Both the position numbers and the translations under genes were made by a program. The notes beneath the pieces are model-generated. The model ran no database searches. It was not told the DNA's origin and was given only the letters and a program-made list of their open reading frames with translations. Of a stretch of DNA of 64,000 nucleotides, positions 53,040-64,000 are shown piece after piece; positions within the stretch are counted from its first letter, which is position 1, and each line of letters starts with the position of its first letter. The stretch spans positions 1 to 64,000 of the forward strand of contig CAZYQW010000142.1 in NCBI GenBank assembly GCA_964649825.1, in the 5' to 3' direction. This DNA comes from CAZYQW01 sp964649825 (GTDB lineage: Bacteria > Planctomycetota > B15-G4 > JADJEK01).

Positions 53040-54497
53040 ATGAGCATCCGTGGAGGCGCGATCGCCATTCCATGCCGCGTTCTCGTCGGTTCTCTGCCCG
53101 TCATCCTCTCCGCCGTCGGCGGCTCCGACGCGCGGGCGTCGAGCCACCGCGAGGCGCCGTTCGTCACCGAGAACCCCAAGGTCGACGCCACCGACTTCTA
53201 CATGTTCCGCAGCTACGAGCCGGGTCGCGACGCGTTCGTCACGCTGATCGCGAACTACCTCCCGCTCCAGGATCCGTACGGCGGACCCAATTACTTCACG
53301 CTCGACCCGGACGCGGTCTACGACATCAACATCGACAACGACGGCGACGCGAAGTACGACGTGACGTTCCGCTTTCGCTTCCAGACCGTGCTCCGGAACA
53401 TCACGCTGGACGTCGGCAACCCCGGCGAGGAAATCGCGGTCGCGGTTCCGCTCGTGAACGTCGGTCCGTTCGCGGCGCAGGCGAGCAGCACGATCAACGT
53501 CGTCGAGACCTTCCAGGTCGAGGTGATCCGCGAGGGAAAGAAGGACAAGCTGATCGAGAAGCTGGCCGACGGGTCGACGACGTTCGACAAGCCGGTCGAC
53601 AACATCGGCAACAAGAGCATCCCCAACTACGACTCCTACGCGGCGCAGTTCGTCTACGACGTCGTCCTGCCGGGCGGCGACGTCGGCCGGATGTTCGTCG
53701 GCCAGCGCAAGGACCCGTTCGTAGTGAACCTCGGCGAGACGTTCGACCTCGTCAACCTCGACCCGGTCGGCGCGCCGAACGCCGAGGCCGACGACCTCGC
53801 CGACAAGAACGTCACGTCGCTCATCCTCGAGATCCCGACGTCGTTCCTGCTCGGCGAGTCTCCGATCCTCGCCGGCAACACGACGGCATCGCTGCGGAAG
53901 GTACGGACCCTCTCGAAGAAGCCTGCCTTCGACGAGCCGGCGAACGAGACGGGGAGCTACGTGCAGGTCAGCCGCCTCGGGAGCCCGCTCGTGAACGAGG
54001 TCGTGATCGGGCTCCCCGACAAGAACCGTTTCAACGCGAGCTCGCCGAAGCAAGACGCGAAGCTGTTCGCCACGTACGTCACGAACCCGACGTTGCCCGA
54101 GCTCCTCCAGGCCCTGTTCGGAGTGACGGCGCCGAACGTCTTCCCGCGGACGGACCTCCTCCAGATCTTCGTCACGGGCATCCCGGGCCTCACCGAGGTC
54201 CAGGGGGGAACGCCGAGCGAGATGCTGCGGCTCAACACGAGCATCGCGATCACGTCCGCCGCGATGCAGGACCGGCTCGGCGTCCTCGGGGGCGACATGG
54301 CCGGCTACGCGAACGGCCGGCGTCCGGGCGACGACGTGGTCGACATCTCGCTGCGCGCCGTCATGGGCGTCCTGCTCCCGATGAGCACCGCGCCGTCCGG
54401 TCAGCTCCCGTACACCGACGGGGCGATCGTCGACGCGAGCTTCTTCGACACGACCTTCCCGTACCTGAAGACCCCGCTCGCCGGGTCGCCCAACTGA
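53040..54497 (+). CDS. exported DUF4331 family protein
   Basis: 485 residues. Signal peptide, then mature N-terminus SSHREAPFVTENPKVDATDFYMFRSYEPGRD, the defining start of DUF4331 proteins. Domain spans essentially the whole mature chain; GYANGRRPGDDVVDISLRAVMG and PYTDGAIVDASFFDTTFPYL are late family blocks. No catalytic motif is known. The start is ATG 53040 with GAGGAG upstream. Followed after 11 bp by a DUF4198 gene, so cotranscribed. DUF4331 proteins are linked with exported, possibly metal- or redox-related functions; not established. Confidence 0.92.
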   Translation: MSIRGGAIAIPCRVLVGSLPVILSAVGGSDARASSHREAPFVTENPKVDATDFYMFRSYEPGRDAFVTLIANYLPLQDPYGGPNYFTLDPDAVYDINIDNDGDAKYDVTFRFRFQTVLRNITLDVGNPGEEIAVAVPLVNVGPFAAQASSTINVVETFQVEVIREGKKDKLIEKLADGSTTFDKPVDNIGNKSIPNYDSYAAQFVYDVVLPGGDVGRMFVGQRKDPFVVNLGETFDLVNLDPVGAPNAEADDLADKNVTSLILEIPTSFLLGESPILAGNTTASLRKVRTLSKKPAFDEPANETGSYVQVSRLGSPLVNEVVIGLPDKNRFNASSPKQDAKLFATYVTNPTLPELLQALFGVTAPNVFPRTDLLQIFVTGIPGLTEVQGGTPSEMLRLNTSIAITSAAMQDRLGVLGGDMAGYANGRRPGDDVVDISLRAVMGVLLPMSTAPSGQLPYTDGAIVDASFFDTTFPYLKTPLAGSPN

Positions 54498-54508
54498 CGA
54501 GATTCCAC

Positions 54509-55339
54509 GTGAGCCGTCGCATCTCCTCCCTGATCCTCGCGTTCGTCGCGACCCCGTCAGCCGCGACGGCTCACGATTTCTGGATCGAGCCGGACGCGTT
54601 CCGGCCGGTCCCGGGCGCCACGGTCGCGCTCGTGCTCCGCGTCGGACACGCGGGAGAGGTCGAGACGTTCCCGCGCGATCCGTCGCATCTACGCTCGTTC
54701 ATCTGCGTCGACGAGTCCGGCCGGCGCGACGTGGATGGACTCCGGGGGAAAAGCCCCGCCGGCGAGCTCGCTGCGCGCGTGGTCGGCCCCATCGTCGTGG
54801 CGTACGAGAGCCAGCCGCGGCCGTCGACGCTGGAGCCGGCGAAGTTCGACGACTACCTGCGCGCCGAGGGGCTCGAGTCGATCATCGAGGAGCGGCGCGT
54901 CCGGAACGAGTCCGATCTTCCTGGCCGCGAGCGGTACTCGCGCTGCGCGAAGACGGTGCTGCGCGTCGAGGGTGACGGCGCCGCGAACGCCGCGGGGGTC
55001 GGCGCGCTGTTCGGCCGCGCCCTCGGCATGCCCGTCGAGATCGTCCCCGAGGTCGACCCGACCGCGATCACGCCCGGCGCTTCGATCGCCGTACAACTTC
55101 TCTCCGGCGGCGCGCCGATGGCGGGCGCGCTCGTCCGGCTCGAGCCGCTCGACGCGGCCGAGCCCCGCTCCGCCGCGCGAACCGACGCGGCCGGCCGGGT
55201 CACGCTCCCGGTCCCGCGCGCCGGACGCTTTCGTGTGGCGACCGTCCGCGTCCGCCGCGCGACCGACGGCGGCGTCGCCGAGTGGGAGACCCACTTCGCG
55301 TCGCTGACCTTCGAGTCTCGTGCGGTTTCTGCACGCTGA
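54509..55339 (+). CDS. exported DUF4198 family protein
   Basis: 276 residues with a signal peptide ending near ATAHDFWIEPDAF, the typical DUF4198 start. A beta-sandwich with VGHAGEVETFPRDP follows, and a C-terminal carboxypeptidase-regulatory-like domain (GAPMAGALVRLEPLDA...AAGRVTLPVPRAGRFRV). The family is often linked with Ni/Co transport (NikM-like) or envelope roles; no transporter is present here. The start is GTG 54509, 11 bp after the DUF4331 stop. Convergent with the alpha-2-macroglobulin gene. Confidence 0.88.
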   Translation: MSRRISSLILAFVATPSAATAHDFWIEPDAFRPVPGATVALVLRVGHAGEVETFPRDPSHLRSFICVDESGRRDVDGLRGKSPAGELAARVVGPIVVAYESQPRPSTLEPAKFDDYLRAEGLESIIEERRVRNESDLPGRERYSRCAKTVLRVEGDGAANAAGVGALFGRALGMPVEIVPEVDPTAITPGASIAVQLLSGGAPMAGALVRLEPLDAAEPRSAARTDAAGRVTLPVPRAGRFRVATVRVRRATDGGVAEWETHFASLTFESRAVSAR

Positions 55340-55393
55340 GGCGGAGAGCCGGTTGGCGCGAGCGCGGCCGGGAAGCAGCCGGCGACTCCCCCT

Positions 55394-60240
<4,847 letters not shown>

Positions 60241-60244
<4 letters not shown>

Positions 60245-60780
60245 CGGTTCTCTCTCCCCGATTCATAGGTGGGGGCGTGCGACCGCAGGCTGGTGCGCAG
60301 CTCGGCGAGGGCGCTGCGCATGCGGGTCTTCGCGGTGCCGATCGGGATGCCGAGCGACTCGGCCACCGCGGTGAAGGTCAGCCCGCCCGAGACGCGGAGG
60401 AAGAAGACGTCCTTCTCCGCGTCGTCGAGCCGGGTGATGGCGGCGCGCGCCGCGGCGACGGCCTCGTCCTGCTCGGCCGCGGCGTGGGGCGGGGGATCGT
60501 TCGACGAGAGCTTCACGGTCGGCACCTCCTCGAGGTCGAGTGGATCGCGGCCGGCGGATCGGCGGCGCAGGTCGCGGGCGAGGTTCAACGTGACGACGTA
60601 GACGAACCCTACCGGCTCGCGGTCGAGCCGATCGCGCGCGCGCCAGGCCCGCAGGAACGACTCCTGCAGGACCTCGGCCACGTCGGCTCGGTTCCCCAGG
60701 ATCCCGCGAACCGCGGCGGCGAGGCCGTGCCGGTGCTCCGCGAACAGTGCGGCCAGGTTGGATCCGTCGGTCGCCGTCAT
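60241..60780 (-). CDS. ECF-type RNA polymerase sigma factor
   Basis: 179 residues. Region 2: AAVRGILGNRADVAEVLQESFLRAWRARDRL, then VGFVYVVTLNLARDLRRR. Region 4: LTFTAVAESLGIPIGTAKTRMRSALAELR. The start is ATG 60778-60780. The stop overlaps the ATG of the alpha-2-macroglobulin gene (ATGA), so the two are translationally coupled. No other anti-sigma gene is adjacent, so the macroglobulin N-terminus is the candidate antagonist. Confidence 0.93.
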
Positions 60781-60981
60781 GTCGCTGGAGACGTCCGTGT
60801 CTCGGCGCGGATGTCGGATTCGCCGAGAAACTTCATCCCGCCGGCAGCGCGCGGACGACCGGGAATCGGGTCGGTGTGATTCGTCTTCATGGTCTGCCAC
60901 CGGACCGGCGCGGCGCGGGCGAGTTCCGTCGTTCCGTCGGCCCATCGAGTCTTCGCGTCTTGGGGAGGGTAGAGTCCGTGA

Positions 60982-61434
60982 ATGACCCCCGTCGAGCACG
61001 TCGTTCGTCGTCTCTGGATCCGCCCCGTCGAAGGGGGCGAGGTGGTCGAGGTCGCGTCGCTCGACCTCGTCGCGGGGAAGGGGGTGACGGGCGATCACTC
61101 GTTCGGCCGCCTGCGGCACGTCACGATCGTGTTCGAGGACGACTGGAACCGCGCGGCGACGGCGCTCGGGCGCGAGGTCGATCCGGCCGGCCGGCGCGCG
61201 AACGTCCTGGTCACGGGCGGCGGGGGAGGGCGTTTCATCGGGTCCTGCGTCTGCGTCGGCGACGCGCGGATCGACGTGAAGGGCGAGACGGCGCCCTGTC
61301 CGGTGATGGAGCATGCGGCGCCCGGGATGCAACGCGCGCTGAAGCCGGAGTCCCGGGCCGGGATCTGGGGCCGCGTCGCGGCGGGCGGCGTCCTCCGTCC
61401 CGGGGACCGTCTCGTCGAGGAAGGGACGGCGTGA
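60982..61434 (+). CDS. MOSC-domain protein
   Basis: 150 residues, a stand-alone MOSC domain. Conserved features: GVTGDHSFG near residue 36, RRANVLVTGG, DVKGETAPCPVMEHAAPGM with the likely sulfur-carrier Cys (about C105), and a C-terminal GVLRPGD. Such proteins are related to the molybdenum-cofactor sulfurase C-terminus and bind or transfer sulfur to metal cofactors. The start is ATG 60982; a -10-like TAGAGT lies 9 bp upstream, so the message may be nearly leaderless. Monocistronic. Confidence 0.9.
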   Translation: MTPVEHVVRRLWIRPVEGGEVVEVASLDLVAGKGVTGDHSFGRLRHVTIVFEDDWNRAATALGREVDPAGRRANVLVTGGGGGRFIGSCVCVGDARIDVKGETAPCPVMEHAAPGMQRALKPESRAGIWGRVAAGGVLRPGDRLVEEGTA

Positions 61435-61565
61435 TGGCGCGTCGCCGGCCCGCACCGGCGCGATGGGCGGCGAGATGGGAGAGGGGAGAAAGCGGCGCGA
61501 AGGGGTCGGGGGTGGGTTAAACTCCGCCGCCGAGGGTTCCTCGTTTTCTCTTTCAGGACAACATC

Positions 61566-63236
61566 GTGAAATCCACCACTGCTCGATTTTCTGCGGTCGC
61601 TTTCATCGTGGCGATGCTCGTGCCCCCGTCGAACGCTCAGGTCGCGACGGCCGTCGTCCGAGAGGGCGACGCGCTTCCCGCCCCGTTCGGAGCGCACCTG
61701 ATCACCACGATCAACTCGACGACCGTCAACGGGGTCGACGGCTACGCGGCCGGCATCAGCTCGTCCGACGGCGTGACGACGCTCTCGCACTTCTACGGCG
61801 ACCCGACCGGCGCCGTGCCTCCCTTCCTTCTCTTCACGGAAACCGTGGTCGGCACCCTGACGCAGACGTCGTTCGAGACGACGTTCGGCATGGACGACAA
61901 CGGCATTTGCGCGTACAGCCCGTCGACGAACTCGCCGTCGACGACCGGACTCGACGCGTGCTTCTTCAACAGCATCCTCGTTGCGAACGAGGACGATCCG
62001 ATCCCGCCCCTGCCGGGCAAGATGTACCGGTTCAACAGCCGCGTCGACGTGACCGACAACGGCAAGGTCGTGTGGGTCGGCGGCATCGACGACATCGGCA
62101 CCGGCGCGAACGAGGGGCAGGGCCTGTTCATGTGGGACAACGGCACCGTCACGAGCCTCTTCAAGACGGGCGACCCGATCCCCGGGCTCGGCGCGGCCGC
62201 CTCGACTGCGGTGGACTTCGACTTCCGCGTCTCGTCCCAGGGCACGCACCAGATCTTCGTCACCGACGACGCGGCGGCGACGACCAACGACGATGGGGTC
62301 CTCCTGATCGACGGGAGCACCGTCCCCTCGGGCTCGGCGATCATCGCCGAGCTGCGTCCGATCCCGGTCGAGGACGGAGGGCTGCCGGGGGGCGAGAACT
62401 GGGACAACATCGATTACGGGGGAATCAACGAGGCGGGTGAGTACTTCATCACCGGCGACTCGGACGAGGGCGCGGGCAACTTCGACGAGCACATCGCGCG
62501 CGATGGCGTCATCATCTACCGCGAGGAAGACTTCGTCGACGGGTGGCAGCTCGACGGCAGCATCACCGACGCGTACATGAACGAGGAGGGCGACATCGCC
62601 TGCGTGTGGGCGGTGAACCCGATGGTCGGCACGACCGACATCGAGGCGATCTACCTGAACGGCAAGCTGATGGTCATGGAAGGCGACACCGTCGATTGGG
62701 ACGGTGACGGCATCGCCGAGGCGACCTCGGTGATCACCGACATCACGAACTCCGCCGGCACGGTCTCGATCGGCGCGGACCGCAAGATCTACTTCACGGC
62801 CGACGTCAACGTGAACGGGCCGATCCTCGAGGGCGTGTTCGTGATCGAGGATCCGTGCGGTTCGGTGCAGAAGTACGGCCCCGGGTGCATCGACAACAAC
62901 GGCGTGCGTCCGAACATGGAGCTGACCGGGTGCTCGTCGGTCGGCGGCTCGGTGCAGCTCGAGCTCACGAACGGCCAGCCGAACGCGCTGACCCAGCTCG
63001 TCTTCGGCGTCGGCAAGGCGAAGGCGTCGATCGGCGCCGGCTGCTACCTGAACCTCTCCGGAGTCCTGCCGGTCTCGATCTTCCTGCCGCTCGACGCCAG
63101 TGGGCAGCTCATCGTGCCGGCGGTCGTTCCGAGCCTCGTGGTGCCGGTCACGTTCACGATGCAGTCGTTCTTCGCGGACCCGAGCTCCGCGCTCGGCTTC
63201 CTCGGAACGAACGGCCTGAAGGTCACCATCAACTGA
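61566..63236 (+). CDS. exported hypothetical protein with shared C-terminal beta-module
   Basis: 556 residues. Signal peptide ending near PSNAQ; GTG start at 61566 with AGGA upstream. The centre has repeats with DNG/VTDNGKVVWVGG and INEAGEYFITGD, suggesting a propeller-like or choice-of-anchor-type fold. The C-terminal domain (about 440-556, CGSVQKYGPGCIDNN...) ends VTFTMQSFFADPSSALGFLGTNGLKVTIN and parallels the end of the FG-GAP protein at 48657. No enzymatic motif. Monocistronic, followed by a strong hairpin. Confidence 0.82.
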   Translation: MKSTTARFSAVAFIVAMLVPPSNAQVATAVVREGDALPAPFGAHLITTINSTTVNGVDGYAAGISSSDGVTTLSHFYGDPTGAVPPFLLFTETVVGTLTQTSFETTFGMDDNGICAYSPSTNSPSTTGLDACFFNSILVANEDDPIPPLPGKMYRFNSRVDVTDNGKVVWVGGIDDIGTGANEGQGLFMWDNGTVTSLFKTGDPIPGLGAAASTAVDFDFRVSSQGTHQIFVTDDAAATTNDDGVLLIDGSTVPSGSAIIAELRPIPVEDGGLPGGENWDNIDYGGINEAGEYFITGDSDEGAGNFDEHIARDGVIIYREEDFVDGWQLDGSITDAYMNEEGDIACVWAVNPMVGTTDIEAIYLNGKLMVMEGDTVDWDGDGIAEATSVITDITNSAGTVSIGADRKIYFTADVNVNGPILEGVFVIEDPCGSVQKYGPGCIDNNGVRPNMELTGCSSVGGSVQLELTNGQPNALTQLVFGVGKAKASIGAGCYLNLSGVLPVSIFLPLDASGQLIVPAVVPSLVVPVTFTMQSFFADPSSALGFLGTNGLKVTIN

Positions 63237-63259
63237 CCGTCTGAAGCGTTCGAGATCAT

Positions 63260-63300
63260 CGAGCCGGGCGGCGCCGTCGCGAACGACGCCGCCCGGCTCG
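63260..63300 (+). terminator. strong terminator-like hairpin
   Basis: CGAGCCGGGCGGCG (63260-63273) pairs perfectly with CGCCGCCCGGCTCG (63287-63300), loop of 13 nt, 23 bp after the preceding stop. No T-tract. Confidence 0.7.
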
Positions 63301-63394
63301 CGTTCGAGCGCGGATCGCGGCGCGTGGAACGGCTCGGAGTCCTCGGGTAGGGTGTGCGGCCAACTCGGACCCCCCGGTCGGATTGGAGGGGCAG

Positions 63395-64000
63395 ATGCCC
63401 ACCCCGTTCCACGTTGCGCTCATCGGCCAGAAGTTCATGGGGCGCGCCCATGCGAACGCGTGGTCGCAGGCGCCGCGGTTCTTCGACCTGAAGCTCGCGC
63501 CGGTGCTCCACACCGTCGCCGGCCGCGACGAGCGCGATCTCGCTCGATTCGCGCGCCGATGGGGGTTCGCGCAGCACACCACGAAGTGGCGATCGATCGC
63601 GCGGGACGCCGAGGTCGACCTCGTGGACGTCGGCACGCCGAACGATGTCCACGCCGAGCAGTCGATCGCGATGCTCGAGGCAGGGAAGCACGTGGCGTGC
63701 GAGAAGCCGCTGGCGGGGACGTTGAAGCACGCTCGCGCGATGCGCGACGCGGCGGCGTCCGCGCGGGGCCGGACGTTCGTCTGGTACAACTACCGCCGCT
63801 GCCCGGCCGTCGCGCTCGCCCACCGGTTGGTGAAGGAGCGGCGGATCGGACGGATCTTCCACGTCCGCGCGGCGTACCTGCAGAGCTGGGGCGGGAAGGA
63901 GACGCCGCTCCTCTGGCGGTTCCAGAAGAAGCACGCCGGCTCCGGCGCGCACGGCGACCTGAACGCGCACATCGTCGACATGGCGCGTTTCATCACCGGT
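63395..64000 (+). CDS. Gfo/Idh/MocA-family oxidoreductase (3' end outside window)
   Basis: The first 202 codons are present, running off the right edge. N-terminal Rossmann fold with HVALIGQKFMGRAHANAW (GxGxxG-like, with GQKFMG in place of GxGxMG). VDVGTPNDVHAEQSIAMLEAGKHVACEKPL is the classic EKP motif (catalytic Lys), followed by WYNYRRCPAVALA. Family members oxidise sugars or inositols with NAD(P). The start is ATG 63395 with GGAGGGG upstream. The substrate cannot be told without the C-terminal half. Confidence 0.9.
   Translation, partial: MPTPFHVALIGQKFMGRAHANAWSQAPRFFDLKLAPVLHTVAGRDERDLARFARRWGFAQHTTKWRSIARDAEVDLVDVGTPNDVHAEQSIAMLEAGKHVACEKPLAGTLKHARAMRDAAASARGRTFVWYNYRRCPAVALAHRLVKERRIGRIFHVRAAYLQSWGGKETPLLWRFQKKHAGSGAHGDLNAHIVDMARFITG

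Overview
This is a 64 kb chromosomal window of very high G+C DNA from a Gram-negative-type bacterium. Signal peptides, lipoboxes, an alpha-2-macroglobulin and P-domain/FG-GAP/Big-type secreted proteins show a cell envelope with an elaborate surface. The density of ECF-type sigma factors, the very large exported beta-rich proteins and a recurring C-terminal beta-module suggest a planctomycete-like or neighbouring environmental phylum. That placement is inference; no rRNA, tRNA, phage, IS or CRISPR is seen, and no ribosomal protein marker is present to settle it.

Layout. Bases 1-179 hold no recognisable gene. 180-3536: rlmD-type 23S rRNA methyltransferase, a TerB-like protein, an exported P1/S1-type nuclease and a small glutaredoxin. 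3708-7680: an ECF sigma factor / anti-sigma factor / CHAT-protease operon. 7683-15508: a large beta-propeller surface protein, a 580-bp divergent intergenic region with phased decamer repeats, a subtilisin-like protease with two P-domains, and a probably frameshifted gene. 15509-19353: a metallopeptidase lipoprotein divergent from a C25/caspase-like protein and a DUF2784 membrane protein. 19379-22738: an ECF sigma factor coupled to a membrane-anchored degenerate gluzincin-like protein, then an exported protein whose signal peptide is built from tandem repeats.

23007-29878 is a tight six-gene operon (three TrkA-type subunits, TrkH, KdpD, KdpE), in which a Kdp-type two-component system sits with a Trk potassium uptake system rather than with kdpFABC. 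30171-41894 holds a B12-binding radical SAM protein, a PAP2 phosphatase, a lipoprotein, a TPR protein, NADP isocitrate dehydrogenase (icd), a flippase, a glycosyltransferase and a small lipoprotein. 41905-45341 holds an exported AERQ-repeat protein, an alkaline-phosphatase-superfamily lipoprotein and an exported DUF7467-like protein.

45363-60780 is the most unusual part. Two 1062-residue proteins each fuse an ECF sigma factor through one transmembrane helix to a long array of carboxypeptidase-regulatory-like (Cna-B-like) domains. A third locus has an ECF sigma factor translationally coupled to an alpha-2-macroglobulin whose N-terminus looks like a cytoplasmic anti-sigma segment. An FG-GAP protein and a DUF4331/DUF4198 pair lie between them. 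The window ends with a MOSC protein, an exported protein and a truncated Gfo/Idh/MocA oxidoreductase running off the right edge.

Unifying theme: five sigma-factor units in 64 kb are each coupled to, or fused with, a large membrane or extracytoplasmic protein (CHAT protease, gluzincin-like protein, two beta-domain arrays, alpha-2-macroglobulin). This suggests surface-sensing transcription switches in which the sigma factor and its envelope sensor or effector are inherited as one unit. Long open frames antisense to the big genes are composition artefacts and are not annotated.
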